From contig JAIVFU010000030.1 in NCBI GenBank assembly GCA_020829485.1, positions 1 to 64,000 of the forward strand: a stretch of DNA of 64,000 bases. Direction: 5' to 3'. Made by a program: the position numbers and the translations under genes. The notes below the pieces were generated by a model. It saw nothing but the letters and a program-made list of their open reading frames with translations, had not been told where the DNA came from and ran no database searches. Positions within the stretch are counted from its first letter, which is position 1, and every line of letters begins with the position of its first letter. Shown one piece after another: positions 27,532-37,296 of the stretch. The stretch is from Nostoc sp. CHAB 5834. Its GTDB lineage: Bacteria; Cyanobacteriota; Cyanobacteriia; Cyanobacteriales; Nostocaceae.

Positions 27532-29346
27532 TTAATTTTTTACCTGAGTGGCGGCGGTAATCCACTTATGAAGTGTGGTTGTAACTTCCTCAATGACAAT
27601 TTCTTGAGAGTTGCGGGTTGCTCTTTCTACAACTTCGACTTTGCCATTAGCGATCGCTCGTCCGGTTACAATTCGATAAGGTATGCCTATCAAGTCAGCA
27701 TCTTTAAATTTCACTCCAGCCCGTTCGTCGCGGTCATCTAGTAGGGTTTCTATTCCCGCTTGATTGAGTTCTGTGTAAAGTTTTTGGGCGATTTCGATTT
27801 GTTGAGCATCTTTTATGTTTGGAATTGTGACGATCGCGTGGTAGGGTGCGATCGCAACTGGCCAAATAATCCCATCTTTATCGTAAGATTGCTCTACGGC
27901 AGCTTGTGCTAGTCGTGATACACCGACACCAAAACAACCCATTAATAGCGGCTTTTCTTCACCCTGTTCATTGGTATAAGTTGCTCCCATCGCTTGGGAA
28001 TATTTAGTGCCTAATTGAAAGATGTGACCTGCTTCAATTCCACGGGCGGTTTCAAGAGTTTGGTCTGGGTTATGGATGGCGCGATCGCCTGGTCTTGCCT
28101 TCCGTATATCTACTACTAACTTTGGCAGCTTAAAATGCTCACTCCAATTAGCACCAACTACGTGATAGCCAGCTTCATTCGCACCTGTAACAAAGTTTTT
28201 TAAATCAACGGCTGTTTGATCCACTAACCGCAAAAACTTGGGATGGATCTGTTTATTGGCGTTAATATACTCATCTGCGATATCTGGCGCAATGTAGCCT
28301 AAAGGTAGAGATTTAGCTGTCCATGCTTGCTGGGCTTCTACATTTGGTACATTCAAACTAATAATAGTTTTAGCACCATACTCAGGAGCTAATTTAGTCA
28401 ATTCATTTTGCAACTTGACTTCATTAACTTCCTGATCGCCTCGAATGCTCACCAAAACTAACACCGTTATACCATTATCATAAACTGTCTGATAAAGGAC
28501 ATTTTTTACCAATTGAGTGGGAGAACAGTTGAGAAGTTGACAAACCTTTTCAATGGTTTCTGTTCCAGGTGTATCGCGTTTCTCGTAGGTTGTAAACCGT
28601 GAGGTTTCGGCATCAATTGGTAAAGAAACAGCCTTTTCTACGTTAGCGGCGTATTTACCATCCTCAGTGTAGAGAACTTCATCTTCACCGGCTTCTGCCA
28701 AAACCATAAATTCTGTGGAACCAGAACCGCCAATTGCACCAGAATCAGCTTCCACTGCGCGAAAAGCTAAACCAGAACGCCGCAGCATATTACTGTACGC
28801 TTTATACATATCCTGGTAAGTTTCCTTGAGGCTGGCTTCATCGGTATGGAAAGAATAGGCATCCTTCATGATAAACTCCCGTCCGCGCATCAAACCAAAG
28901 CGGGGACGAATTTCATCGCGGAATTTAGTTTGAATTTGGTAGAGATTTAGTGGTAGCTGGCGATAAGAGCGAATCATATCACGAGCGATCGCTGTGATTA
29001 CTTCTTCATGAGTGGGGCCTAATCCTAATTGTTGCTCACGGCGGTCAATTAGGGAAAACATGATCCCCTCAGCTTTGGTGTAAGTGTCCCAGCGTCCCGA
29101 TTCCTTCCATAAATCAGCCGGTTGTAATTGTGGTAAGAGACATTCTTGTGCGCCTGTAGCGTTCATTTCTTCTCGCACAATCTGAGAAACTTTTTGTAAT
29201 ACCCGCCACATCAAAGGCAAATAAGCATAAAGACCACTACCGATGCGACGAATGTAGCCTGCACGGAGTAATAATTTATGGCTAGGAATCTCAGCATCAG
29301 CCGGATCATCCCGCAGTGTAACAAATAACATTTGTGAAAGTCGCAT
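27532..29346 (-). CDS. proS: Prolyl-tRNA synthetase
   Basis: 604 residues, bacterial-type ProRS with class II motifs: [62 protein letters not shown] (motif 2), and [17 protein letters not shown] (motif 3). The large insertion between motifs 2 and 3 (about residues 225-400) is the editing domain that hydrolyses mischarged Ala-tRNA. A C-terminal anticodon-binding domain follows. Full length. Confidence 0.97.
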   Translation of the reverse strand: MRLSQMLFVTLRDDPADAEIPSHKLLLRAGYIRRIGSGLYAYLPLMWRVLQKVSQIVREEMNATGAQECLLPQLQPADLWKESGRWDTYTKAEGIMFSLIDRREQQLGLGPTHEEVITAIARDMIRSYRQLPLNLYQIQTKFRDEIRPRFGLMRGREFIMKDAYSFHTDEASLKETYQDMYKAYSNMLRRSGLAFRAVEADSGAIGGSGSTEFMVLAEAGEDEVLYTEDGKYAANVEKAVSLPIDAETSRFTTYEKRDTPGTETIEKVCQLLNCSPTQLVKNVLYQTVYDNGITVLVLVSIRGDQEVNEVKLQNELTKLAPEYGAKTIISLNVPNVEAQQAWTAKSLPLGYIAPDIADEYINANKQIHPKFLRLVDQTAVDLKNFVTGANEAGYHVVGANWSEHFKLPKLVVDIRKARPGDRAIHNPDQTLETARGIEAGHIFQLGTKYSQAMGATYTNEQGEEKPLLMGCFGVGVSRLAQAAVEQSYDKDGIIWPVAIAPYHAIVTIPNIKDAQQIEIAQKLYTELNQAGIETLLDDRDERAGVKFKDADLIGIPYRIVTGRAIANGKVEVVERATRNSQEIVIEEVTTTLHKWITAATQVKN

Positions 29347-29548
29347 CGTTTAATCTCTTTCTTGAATCTCTAATTTGTTTATAAACTACCAGGCGATTAT
29401 AAATCGCGGCTACACAAACTCTTGTCCGCCTGCGCCGACTAAGAATGCATCCTAGTTTTTGAACTTGCGTGGTGTGCGATCAGCATCTTACAGCCATTAA
29501 GATATGACATGATATAATCTTTGCAACTATTTAATCTAGGTCTAGGTT

Positions 29549-29956
29549 ATGAGTCCTTTGACATTAAAACTAGACACCGTTAACCTGAGTGACGAACAAT
29601 TTTATCACTTATGTCAAAATAACCGCGAATTGAAATTTGAACGCACTGCCAAGGGAGAATTAATTATTATGTCCCCCGTTGGAGGAGAAAGCGGCAATCG
29701 AGAAGCAGATTTAATTATTGATTTGGGAATCTGGAATCGGCAAACTGCCCTCGCTTACACTTTCAGTTCTTCTACTATATTCAAATTGCCCAATGGTGGC
29801 GATCGTTCCCCAGATGCGGCTTGGATTCAACGAGAACGTTGGCAAGCACTTACACCTGAACAAAGACGTAAATTTCCCCCCATTGCACCCGATTTTGTCA
29901 TTGAATTAAGGTCAGCAACAGATGATTTGGAAAGACAATGTTTGAAAAGTCTTTAG
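29549..29956 (+). pseudogene. Uma2 family endonuclease, C-terminally truncated
   Basis: 135 residues instead of the usual ~190. It keeps the N-terminal part (LSDEQFYHLCQNNRELKFERTAKGELIIMSPVGGESGNREADLI and PDAAWIQRERWQAL) and the central FVIELRSATDDLE motif, but then stops after RQCLKSL. The region that normally follows (the QxKMxEYIxNG... and C-terminal strands) is not found in any frame downstream. The expected S of the family's ELRS motif is present. Probably a decaying copy. Confidence 0.7.
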
Positions 29957-30528
29957 CTATCTATCAAATACTTTTAGATCCTCCTAAATGCACCCATGTA
30001 CAACAAGAGTAGCTTGCGGTCTAATGAAGTGGCTTTGCGATAAATTGGGGGACTTTGATTCTGGTTCGCACTTTTTAAGGCTACGGTATATACACAAGTC
30101 TCTTGACCTGCAAGGGCATTGCATCGACTAACAATAGCATTAGACATCTCCAGAAATTAATTATGCGTTACCTGAAACCCTTGTCTTGACGTTGCAATGC
30201 AACGTCAAAACAATTCATTTTCGGAGATGTCTATTGCATTGACTAAGGGATTTCCAAAAAATCAGGACTTACACAAAATACCTCTCAAACTCTTATTTCT
30301 CCGTGTTCTCTGTGCCTCTGTGGTTCGATTTTCCGTTACCTGTGCGTAAGCCCTAAAAATAAATTATCCAAATAAACAAACCACTTCAGACGCAGAGAAT
30401 ACAGAGAGAAAAGAAGTAGAGAGGATTTTTGCATCAGGTTTGTCTGTATAGCTGTGACTTCAGTCGTCAGGAGATATTACAGCAGCTAAGATAGCTTAAA
30501 AGAAATAAGCACTAGGCGATTATAAATC
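29957..30528. other. Intergenic stretch with dispersed repeats
   Basis: It holds the MITE-like copy at 30141-30234 and, at 30295-30430, CTCCGTGTTCTCTGTGCCTC together with a partly complementary GACGCAGAGAATACAGAGAG, a dispersed intergenic sequence type in Nostoc. No credible ORF was seen. It also contains the remainder of the truncated Uma2 locus. Confidence 0.45.
30141..30234 (+). repeat. MITE-like palindromic element, copy 2
   Basis: Bounded by TAGACATCTCC and GGAGATGTCTA (perfect inverted ends), with GACGTTGCAATGCAACGTC inside. Its sequence is nearly identical to copy 1 (9778-9868, inverted) and copy 3 (63463-63554). CAATAGCAT on the left and ATTGCATT on the right resemble short flanking repeats. 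Confidence 0.85.
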
Positions 30529-31935
30529 GTGGCATCTTTAGGAGAAACTACTTTGACAGATGTAATTTATCAAGCACAGCCACCCTTAGAATTTATTCCT
30601 CCGGCGTTTAACCCCTTAGTTCTACGGGTTGTCCATCTGTTGCTACCCAGTTGGATAAACTGGCAAACACCTATTGCCCAAATTGAAGCAGACAACGTAG
30701 AGGTGCTGGTGGATCTTTATCGCCAGTTTCAGGAGGGTAAGATCCGTTTTATGCTGGCATTTCGCCATCCTAAAACAGACGATCCGTTTTGTTTAACCTA
30801 CTTGCTGTCTCAACTCGTGCCAAAGGTAGCGCGATCGCAAGGCACAGCACTACAACTTCCGATTCACGCTCATTTTATCTACGATCGCGGCATTCCTCTA
30901 TGGGCAGGTTCCTACGTCGGCTGGATTGCTTCTCGTTTAGGTGGGACTCCGATTCAGCGAGGTAAAGCTGACTGGACAGGGTTACGTTCGGCGCGTGACT
31001 TGTTCGCCAATGGGAAATTTCCGATGGCGGCTGCGCCAGAGGGTGCAACCAATGGTTTATCAGAGAATATTAGCCCCCTGGAACCTGGTATTGCCCAATT
31101 AGCCTTTTGGTGTGCTGAAGATTTGCACAAAGCTGAACGCGACCAACAGGTTCTAATTGTACCAGTTGGGATTAAATATAGTTATGTTGATGCTCCTTGG
31201 GATGCGATCGCTAATCTTTTAAGTGAATTGGAAACGGCTAGTGGTTTACCTGTGAATGAAGCAGAACATGCTTCTCTAGAGTCGCTTTATCCCCGGTTGT
31301 TGACTTTGGCAGAACATTTGCTTTCGTTAATGGAAAAATTTTACACCCGGTTTTATCATTTAGAGCTGCCAGATATCAAAACAGTAGTAGGAGAAATTGA
31401 AGATAGAAATGAGGCGTTAGCAGTTCGTTTGCAAGCTTTATTGAATGCGGCGCTACTAATATCCGAACAGTATTTTGATTTGCAGTCAAAAGGTAGTTTA
31501 AGGGATCGATGTCAGCGAGTAGAACAAGCTGGCTGGAATTATATATTTAGAGAAGATTTTAAGGATGTAAAAAGAATATCTGCTGTAGAGAAATCTTTAG
31601 GCGATCGCGTTGCAGAAGAAGCGAATGCACGGATGTGGCACATGCGGTTAGTAGAAAGTTTTGTGGCTGTTTCTGGTAACTATATTCGTGAAAATCCCAC
31701 AGTAGAAAGGTTTGCTGAGACTACTTTAATTTTATGGAAGATGATTGCTAAAATAAAAGGCGATAAAGGTTTACAGCGTCCACAATTGGGTAAGCAAAAA
31801 GTCCAAATTACTGTAGGTAAACCCATATCTATTTCTGAACATTACCCAGCGTATAAAGAAAATCGTGTGGGTGCTAGACAAGCTGTTGCTGAGGTGACAA
31901 ATGATTTACAACACGCATTGGAAGGATTGATTTAA
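30529..31935 (+). CDS. PlsC-like 1-acyl-glycerol-phosphate acyltransferase family protein
   Basis: 468 residues, GTG start. It has the acyltransferase block I FRHPKTDD (H-x4-D), a middle WAGSYVGWIASRLGGTPIQRG segment and block III AAPEGATNG. A long C-terminal extension (residues 250-430) with helical character is not part of the catalytic fold. It probably acylates a lysophospholipid or related membrane lipid; the substrate is not clear. It is followed closely by the antitoxin gene, which may be an insertion downstream rather than an operon partner. Confidence 0.8.
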   Translation: MASLGETTLTDVIYQAQPPLEFIPPAFNPLVLRVVHLLLPSWINWQTPIAQIEADNVEVLVDLYRQFQEGKIRFMLAFRHPKTDDPFCLTYLLSQLVPKVARSQGTALQLPIHAHFIYDRGIPLWAGSYVGWIASRLGGTPIQRGKADWTGLRSARDLFANGKFPMAAAPEGATNGLSENISPLEPGIAQLAFWCAEDLHKAERDQQVLIVPVGIKYSYVDAPWDAIANLLSELETASGLPVNEAEHASLESLYPRLLTLAEHLLSLMEKFYTRFYHLELPDIKTVVGEIEDRNEALAVRLQALLNAALLISEQYFDLQSKGSLRDRCQRVEQAGWNYIFREDFKDVKRISAVEKSLGDRVAEEANARMWHMRLVESFVAVSGNYIRENPTVERFAETTLILWKMIAKIKGDKGLQRPQLGKQKVQITVGKPISISEHYPAYKENRVGARQAVAEVTNDLQHALEGLI

Positions 31936-31956
31936 AAAGTAATATGAGGAATGATT

Positions 31957-32205
31957 ATGAACAATATTACAATATCTAATCTTGATGATGACATCAAATA
32001 TCGCCTACAGAAACGAGCAGAAAAACATGGTCGTTCTCTAGAAGAAGAAGCCAAAGAAATTCTTTGTATGGCTCTAATACAAAATCACGAACAGCCCTTA
32101 AACTTAGCTAATATGATTGAGCAGCGTTTTGCAAATTTGGGAGACTTTGAATTACCAGAAATTCCTAGAGAACCTATTCGTACAGTATCAACGTTTGAAG
32201 AATGA
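31957..32205 (+). CDS. FitA/VapB-type antitoxin, orphaned
   Basis: 82 residues from ATG 31957 (seven bases after GAGGA; an ATG at 31951 is too close). ITISNLDDDIKYRLQKRAEKHGRSLEEEAKEILC is the ribbon-helix-helix domain of FitA-type antitoxins, which repress their own operon and wrap a PIN-domain toxin with the C-terminal tail. The usual toxin gene overlaps its stop codon, but only a stub remains (32202-32279). The antitoxin is thus an orphan, though it may still bind DNA or a related toxin. Confidence 0.8.
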   Translation: MNNITISNLDDDIKYRLQKRAEKHGRSLEEEAKEILCMALIQNHEQPLNLANMIEQRFANLGDFELPEIPREPIRTVSTFEE

Positions 32206-32279
32206 TTATTCTTGATACAAACGTTTTCTTGTCATTAGACATCACCTCTCATATATTAACCTGGAAATACTTTAGATAA
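32202..32279 (+). pseudogene. VapC-type PIN toxin stump
   Basis: ATG 32202 overlaps the antitoxin stop (ATGA) as in intact modules, and the first codons read MIILDTNVFLS, the hallmark start of VapC/FitB PIN toxins with the first catalytic Asp. After about 11 residues homology is lost and the frame ends 25 codons in. The rest is replaced by DNA continuous with the convergent Uma2 gene, so a deletion or insertion removed more than 100 residues of the toxin. Confidence 0.75.
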
Positions 32280-32831
32280 ATCCAGAACTAAATCAGGAAA
32301 ATATGGCAGACTAACTGATTCATTTTGCAGAAAAATTAACTTGCGGCGATAACCATATTTACCTTGTAAATCTTTATAAGGTTCGCTGTAAGATTCTAGA
32401 TGGTTATCTACTAAATTAAATATCCAATAGTCGGAAATACCAGCTTCTGCATAAACAGATAATTTTACATCTTGGTCATATTTCAAAGTGGAATTAGAAA
32501 TTTCAATTACCAGCAATACATCAGATGGGCTAGGATGAGCTTCTAAATAGTCATCAGGACGATTTCGCACAATGACTAGATCGGGTTCTGGTTCGCTGTC
32601 ATCAGGTATAATGATTGGTTCTTGTCCTCGAAGAATTGCTTCTTCTACAACCAGCTTGAACAACTCCCGATATAAGCGGGTGCTGCAAACAGAGTGCGGT
32701 GTACCTTTTGCTACCATCTGGATTATTTCACCCTTAATTAGCTCAACTCGGTCATTCTCCTCAAAGAAGCCGAGTTCAGCTAGACGGTGATATTCAGCTA
32801 TAGTAAAGCGTTTAGCAGTGGTAAGGCTCAT
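32256..32831 (-). CDS. Uma2 family endonuclease
   Basis: 191 residues, full length. Motifs are FTIAEYHRLAELGFFEENDRVELIKGEIIQM, PEPDLVIVR, DVLLVIEISNSTLKYDQDVKLSVYAEAGISDYWIFNL. Fold-level similarity to PD-(D/E)XK nucleases; the role is unknown. It converges on the antitoxin/toxin stump, and its 3' end overlaps the stump by about 24 bp, marking the break where the toxin was lost. Confidence 0.9.
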   Translation of the reverse strand: MSLTTAKRFTIAEYHRLAELGFFEENDRVELIKGEIIQMVAKGTPHSVCSTRLYRELFKLVVEEAILRGQEPIIIPDDSEPEPDLVIVRNRPDDYLEAHPSPSDVLLVIEISNSTLKYDQDVKLSVYAEAGISDYWIFNLVDNHLESYSEPYKDLQGKYGYRRKLIFLQNESVSLPYFPDLVLDLSKVFPG

Positions 32832-32888
32832 AACAACTACGAGAATGCAGAGTTATTTTTATCTTAATATAGCTGTAGCTGATTAAAG

Positions 32889-34076
32889 TTATGCGATAGA
32901 GGATGATGAGATGTTTGGATCTTCTTCTTTATCAGGTTCTGTAACTGTTTCTATACTTACACCCTTCCAAGGGAAGTTAAAATCTGGCTGAATAATTTTG
33001 AGTTCATGAAGGGATTTTAAAAAGAAATCTTTAATAGCAGATAATTGGTTTTCTTGAGATAAAAATTCTTGTAGGCTTTTTCGATAAAAAATAGCTGACC
33101 AATCTGGCAAGATGGTTAAATTTTCAGGAGTCCATATATTAGGTTTATCCTTAACTACTTTCTGCATGGATTCAATAATTTTTGGGCGTTCTACAAAACC
33201 AGGTGAAACTTCTAAACATATACCTAGATATGGATATTCCGTAAAATTATCTGGATTTAAATTAAAATATCCAAGACCACACCAAAAATTATCGCCTGAA
33301 AACTTAGTATAGATAATATATCTACTGTGCCATCTCCATTGAGTCATACTTGTACTTGCTATTGGTTTGATCAAACCTCCAAAAGCTAGCTTGAATTCGT
33401 GCTGTACTTCTTCACTGAGGGTTGATTCCATGAGATTGAGAGTTTTGTTAAAATTTACCATTGTCAATAAGTCAACTGATGAAAATTGGTTATTCTGAGA
33501 CATTCTATTATTCCTGATGAAAATTAATATTTCTTGGGTTAAGATATCAAATGCAGGTTCTTTTAAAAAGCTATAAAACTGATACCACCTGAGTTGAAAA
33601 AAATTTACTTTTGGTGATAAATAAAGGCAATATTCTTTGATTGGTGGTTTGGGATCATAATCATATTGTTTGAGTTCATCTTTTGGGTCATAATCACGGG
33701 TAATGTAAATTAAAATTTGATGTCTGACATTTGGTAAATTACTCAAAATCTCAGCATATTTTTTTAATTGGCCCGGTACTTCTGTAGAGCAAATTTTTGA
33801 TTCAATAAATATTACATCTGTGCTTAAACCAGTTGAAAGTTCAACCACAATATCAAGTCTACTATCCTCAGTATGGTTTGCCAGTGCTTGATGTTCTTGT
33901 TGGGTTGAAATCTTGATGCTGGAATAATTATCATCATTAATGATTGAGTGATGTTTTAGCCAACCAAGTAAAATATCATTATTCAGGGACAGAAAATAAG
34001 CAACAATCTCAGTAAAAAAATCTTCGCGCGGTTTGATCGGCGAATGCAGATTGAGTAAATTGGTAAACAAAGACAT
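32889..34076 (-). CDS. PD-(D/E)XK nuclease superfamily protein
   Basis: 395 residues. The N-terminal half has FFTEIVAYFL, then the nuclease-type core DSRLDIVVELS (Asp) and DVIFIESKIC (E-x-K), as in the PDDEXK_4-like family often found near mobile or defence genes. The C-terminal half (about 200-380) resembles a region of unknown function (YLGICLEVSPG, WSAIFYRKSL). It probably binds or cleaves nucleic acid, but the substrate is unknown. It is flanked by Uma2 and a ferredoxin-like gene, with no obvious methylase partner, so it is not a classical restriction system. Confidence 0.75.
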   Translation of the reverse strand: MSLFTNLLNLHSPIKPREDFFTEIVAYFLSLNNDILLGWLKHHSIINDDNYSSIKISTQQEHQALANHTEDSRLDIVVELSTGLSTDVIFIESKICSTEVPGQLKKYAEILSNLPNVRHQILIYITRDYDPKDELKQYDYDPKPPIKEYCLYLSPKVNFFQLRWYQFYSFLKEPAFDILTQEILIFIRNNRMSQNNQFSSVDLLTMVNFNKTLNLMESTLSEEVQHEFKLAFGGLIKPIASTSMTQWRWHSRYIIYTKFSGDNFWCGLGYFNLNPDNFTEYPYLGICLEVSPGFVERPKIIESMQKVVKDKPNIWTPENLTILPDWSAIFYRKSLQEFLSQENQLSAIKDFFLKSLHELKIIQPDFNFPWKGVSIETVTEPDKEEDPNISSSSIA

Positions 34077-34266
34077 TTATTTTTAAGTATTTAAGGTAAT
34101 TCCAAAAAAGTTATACACAATAACTAAGGTTGTAGTCCTGATGGAACAAGACTACTGAAAATTTTTATAAGTTCTGTTTGTATTCGGTATTAGTAACGTT
34201 GCAGCAGTTATAACTTAGCCGATCGCAGTTTGACAAGGGTGCTATATAGACGATACTTACAACAAA

Positions 34267-34289
34267 TAGGGGTAAAATTTTTACCCCTA
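34267..34289. terminator. Hairpin GGGGTAAAA / TTTTTACCCC
   Basis: TAGGGGTAAAA and TTTTTACCCCTA form a palindrome in the 250-bp gap after the ferredoxin-like gene (read on the minus strand). It is a possible terminator of that gene; the flanking sequence (CTACAAAC) matches a Nostoc dispersed palindrome, so it may be a repeat. Confidence 0.5.
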
Positions 34290-34329
34290 CAAACTTGCGT
34301 ATTATTTTAAGAATAGCTAGAGAAGATTA

Positions 34330-34872
34330 TTACTCTGTTAAGTGACTTTCTAGCAAAGTTGCGATCGCTTCAGGATGAATATTCTTGTATTTCTTTTTAC
34401 CAAGGTGTAAAACACAGTTGGGAGCGCTGCCACAGCATTTTTGGCAACTAGTATGTTCAATGGTAACTTTGTCTAACAAACCGCGATCGCACAAAGTTTT
34501 TTCTAATTCTGATAATAACCCTTTACCACCACGCTTGAGGCAACCGCCCTTTTGACATACCATAATCCTCGCTTTGGGTTGAGGTGGTAAATCTTGCTTT
34601 GGACATGCATCAATTGGTGTCACCCGATAGGCTTTAATTTTTATTTTACTTGTGCGCGAATCTATCTTACTATGACCACAAACGCGAACTTGCTGGCCAG
34701 GAACTAAAGATGAACTTAGTAAACGGCGTAACTCTTTAGGCAATTTAATTTCCACATTTCCAGATGGAACCGCCAATTGCAAATATTTATATTTTCCTGG
34801 TTCACCACCAACAAAACCTAGTAACTGTCCCTCAAGGTTCAATTCTGATAACGTCAAATATTTGTCACCCAT
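34330..34872 (-). CDS. Thioredoxin-like [2Fe-2S] ferredoxin domain protein
   Basis: 180 residues. The C-terminal half has the four-Cys pattern of Shethna-type ferredoxins: MVCQKGGCLKRGG (two Cys), then HTSCQKCCGSAPNCVLH. The N-terminal half is a small beta-rich domain (LTLSELNLEGQLLGFVGG, VNIKLPKELRRLLSSS-like). It lies about 270 bp upstream of nifT on the opposite reading side of a complex palindromic element. An electron-transfer role is likely; a role in nitrogen fixation is suggested only by position. Confidence 0.8.
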   Translation of the reverse strand: MGDKYLTLSELNLEGQLLGFVGGEPGKYKYLQLAVPSGNVEIKLPKELRRLLSSSLVPGQQVRVCGHSKIDSRTSKIKIKAYRVTPIDACPKQDLPPQPKARIMVCQKGGCLKRGGKGLLSELEKTLCDRGLLDKVTIEHTSCQKCCGSAPNCVLHLGKKKYKNIHPEAIATLLESHLTE

Positions 34873-34962
34873 GATTGATAAAAAGTTAGTGATTAGTGAT
34901 TAGTTAAGAGTTATAAGTTAGTAATTAAAACTTATAACTAATAAATTCCTACTCATTAAATC

Positions 34963-35115
34963 TTGCACCTGCTCCATCTCCCACCAATAAATTTATTTAT
35001 TGGCTAATAGCTTAACTCCACTAAAGTGGACTAAAAACCTTATTTAGTCTTCTTTAGAAGACTTTAGCTATTAGCCTCAGAATTCATTCTGAGGCGGTTG
35101 TGGGAACAGGTGCAA
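34963..35115. repeat. 153-bp multi-arm palindromic element
   Basis: Outer arms TTGCACCTG / CAGGTGCAA (9 bp perfect) and CCCAC / GTGGG enclose four hairpins: CCAATAAAT..ATTTATTGG, TCCACT-AA-AGTGGA, AGTCTTCT-TT-AGAAGACT and CCTCAGAAT..ATTCTGAGG. The middle pair is itself enclosed by GGCTAATAGCT / AGCTATTAGCC (11 bp perfect). Single-stranded DNA or RNA would fold into a branched cruciform. It lies between the ferredoxin-like gene and nifT. Structured RNA, mobile element or recombination site are all possible. Confidence 0.75.
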
Positions 35116-35141
35116 TATCTGAAAAACCTACTCCCCATTTT

Positions 35142-35345
35142 TTAAGCGAGTCGTTTAGCTTCTACTGTTTGAGGTAAATTTGCTGTATCTGGCAAATCAC
35201 GAAATTCTAATTCCCAACCATTTGCTAGGGTGAGAACTTTGCCATCATTTCCATCAGTTTGTTTGACGACTTCTTCTTCAAGGTCTTTTTTAGCAACGTA
35301 AACTACTAAAGTACCGGCATCATTCATGCGTAGCATTACTTTCAT
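35142..35345 (-). CDS. nifT: Nitrogen fixation protein NifT/FixU
   Basis: 67 residues from ATG 35345 ([26 protein letters not shown]); four codons of upstream extension are open but not conserved. LTLANGWELEFRDLP near the end is the family motif. NifT has no known essential function but is retained with nif genes. Its start overlaps the 3' end of nifZ by 26 bp, so the two are translationally coupled. Last gene of the nifV-nifZ-nifT series. Confidence 0.9.
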   Translation of the reverse strand: MKVMLRMNDAGTLVVYVAKKDLEEEVVKQTDGNDGKVLTLANGWELEFRDLPDTANLPQTVEAKRLA

Positions 35346-35607
35346 GAGATTCCTCAACAGATTCTAGTTCTTTTTTCATACAGCCGACGACGAATCCTGT
35401 TTCCAAGAAATGCACAGCATATATATAGGAAGTCTGCAAATATGTCCCTATACTGGCTATGTAGCCGATATCTCCTTTGTTCACTAAAACTTGCCCAACT
35501 TCTTTACCAGGAAAAGTACCATCGTTCTTAAGCAGTTTCCGAACTCTGACTTTTTCACCAATTTCAAAAGCAGGTGGCAAGTTTAGCTCTAATTCATCAC
35601 GTTGCAT
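35320..35607 (-). CDS. nifZ: Nitrogen fixation protein NifZ
   Basis: 95 residues. [37 protein letters not shown] and [19 protein letters not shown] match NifZ, which assists P-cluster formation in the MoFe protein. ATG 35607 overlaps the nifV stop by 11 bp and its own 3' end overlaps nifT, giving a tightly coupled unit. Confidence 0.93.
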   Translation of the reverse strand: MQRDELELNLPPAFEIGEKVRVRKLLKNDGTFPGKEVGQVLVNKGDIGYIASIGTYLQTSYIYAVHFLETGFVVGCMKKELESVEESHESNATHE

Positions 35608-36727
35608 GAGAGTACCTCTGTTCTCTGACCAAATTCAATAGTTCGTCTGTCGTCAAACTGCGTTTTTTCTGTACCGATTGGTGGCGCACTGCGTCTAAAA
35701 CAGATTGGGTTTCTTGGGAGTTTAAGAAAATTCCATGCTGTTCTAGCAAGTTAGCAACCAAATGCCGTCCAGAATGTTTACCTACTACTAAACGCCGTTC
35801 CCAACCCACTTCTTCGGGAGCAAATGGTTCGTAGGTGATGGGGTTTTGCATTACTCCGTGAGCATGGATGCCAGATTCGTGAGCAAAGGTATTTTCGCCA
35901 ACGATCGCTTTCCAGGGTGGTACATTAGCACCTGATGCAGCTGCAACTAGTTGAGACAGTTCCAGCAAACTCGGAGTGTCGATGCCCAAATCAACGTTGT
36001 AGATGCGTTTGATCGCCATGACAACTTCTTCTAAAGCTGCATTTCCCGCCCTTTCACCTAATCCGTTGACTGTGGTATTTACTGATAAAGCTCCGGCTTT
36101 GATACCCGCAAGGGCGTTGGCAGTTGCCATACCAAAATCATTATGGGTATGGATTTCTAGGGGAATCATCAAAGCTGAAACCAGCCGTTTGACCTTGGTG
36201 TAGGTGCTAAAAGGGTCGAGAACTCCTACAGTGTCGCAGAAGCGGAACCGAGATGCACCCCATTCTTGAGCATAAAGCGCTACATCTAAAAGGAAATTTT
36301 CATCAGCCCTGGAAGAATCTTCTCCGCCGACTGCTACCCAAAGACCTTGATCGAGGGCGAAGCTGATACAGTCTTTAAGTTTTTGTAAGCTTACTCGCCA
36401 TTGCCCGTGAAATTTAGTGGCAATTTGGATACCAGAGACGGGAATGGCAATATGTACCCGGTTCAGACCGCAAGCGATAGAAGCCTTAATATCTGAGATG
36501 ACAGCGCGGTTCCAGCCCAGGAGTTTTGCTTGTAAACCCAAGTCAGAAATTGCGGCGATCGCTCGTGTTTCTTCGTCACCCATTGCTGGTATACCGACTT
36601 CTAATTCAGGTATACCAATGGCATCGAGAAATTTAGCGATCGCAACTTTTTCTTCTAGGGTGAAAGCAACACCTGCTGCTTGTTCGCCATCACGTAATGT
36701 TGTGTCATTAATTATGATTTGATTCAT
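35597..36727 (-). CDS. nifV: Homocitrate synthase NifV
   Basis: 376 residues from ATG 36727 ([20 protein letters not shown]); an upstream in-frame extension of 22 codons is unlikely. It condenses acetyl-CoA with 2-oxoglutarate to homocitrate, the organic ligand of FeMo-co. DTTLRDGEQ binds the metal and substrate, [17 protein letters not shown] holds the HxH metal ligands, and [14 protein letters not shown] and GKHSGRH (C-terminal) complete the family pattern. It is the first gene of nifV-nifZ-nifT, possibly part of a longer transcript from nifP. Confidence 0.95.
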   Translation of the reverse strand: MNQIIINDTTLRDGEQAAGVAFTLEEKVAIAKFLDAIGIPELEVGIPAMGDEETRAIAAISDLGLQAKLLGWNRAVISDIKASIACGLNRVHIAIPVSGIQIATKFHGQWRVSLQKLKDCISFALDQGLWVAVGGEDSSRADENFLLDVALYAQEWGASRFRFCDTVGVLDPFSTYTKVKRLVSALMIPLEIHTHNDFGMATANALAGIKAGALSVNTTVNGLGERAGNAALEEVVMAIKRIYNVDLGIDTPSLLELSQLVAAASGANVPPWKAIVGENTFAHESGIHAHGVMQNPITYEPFAPEEVGWERRLVVGKHSGRHLVANLLEQHGIFLNSQETQSVLDAVRHQSVQKKRSLTTDELLNLVREQRYSHAT

Positions 36728-36900
36728 TGCAAATATCCCTCTCTTGGAAGTATTCTTAATAACCTTTTTGTCTACAATTCCCCGCGATGGCAAATGCTAA
36801 AAATATCACAATTCATAATGTAGGATACATGATCCTTAATTATTGACCGATTATCAGCATCACATCTGTATGGCAGGGAACTAAAAACATGTATAATTTA

Positions 36901-37017
36901 CTATTTGTTTTTACCGATGTCAGTTGTGATTTCTTCGATTAGCAATGAACTGATATAGCTATTAGCAAATCCTGAACAAAGTAAAACACAGAATCCAGCA
37001 ATTAAGGATGTAATCAT
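36901..37017 (-). CDS. Possible 38-aa peptide upstream of nifV
   Basis: A 38-codon frame on the nif-block strand starts at ATG 37017, preceded by GAGG eight bases upstream. The peptide begins MITSLIAGFCVLLCSGFANS, a hydrophobic helix, then an acidic tail (LLIEEITTDIGKNK). It sits between the DUF2949 gene and nifV. The good ribosome-binding site supports translation, but no family is recognised. It could be a small membrane protein or chance. Confidence 0.4.
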   Translation of the reverse strand: MITSLIAGFCVLLCSGFANSYISSLLIEEITTDIGKNK

Positions 37018-37098
37018 CTTAGTAACCTCAGTTTTTTTAGAGCATTAGTGTGTAATTTCGGCAGTTAATGGGACTCAAAGCTACAGGGTAAAAATTAG

Positions 37099-37296
37099 CT
37101 AACTGTGTTCTGCTAGCCAATCAAAAATCTTTCCTAGCTGCTCCAAGTCAACTAAACCATACTGCCAGAGGAGCATTGGTAGTGGCCCATTTTCTAATTC
37201 ACGGTGTCGCAGAGCTACAGCAATATCGGCATTTGAAAGTTCAAGTTCATTGTGCAAAAAATTGAGGAGTTTTATATCTCTGTTACGAGTCGCCAT
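37099..37296 (-). CDS. DUF2949 family protein
   Basis: 65 residues from ATG 37296 (MATRNRDIKLLNFLHNELEL); the six upstream codons are not typical. ALRHRELENGPLPMLLWQYGLVDLEQLGKIFDWL fits the cyanobacteria-specific DUF2949 family, all-helical and of unknown function. In heterocystous strains such small genes sit between nifP and nifV, as here, and probably share their regulation. Confidence 0.82.
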   Translation of the reverse strand: MATRNRDIKLLNFLHNELELSNADIAVALRHRELENGPLPMLLWQYGLVDLEQLGKIFDWLAEHS

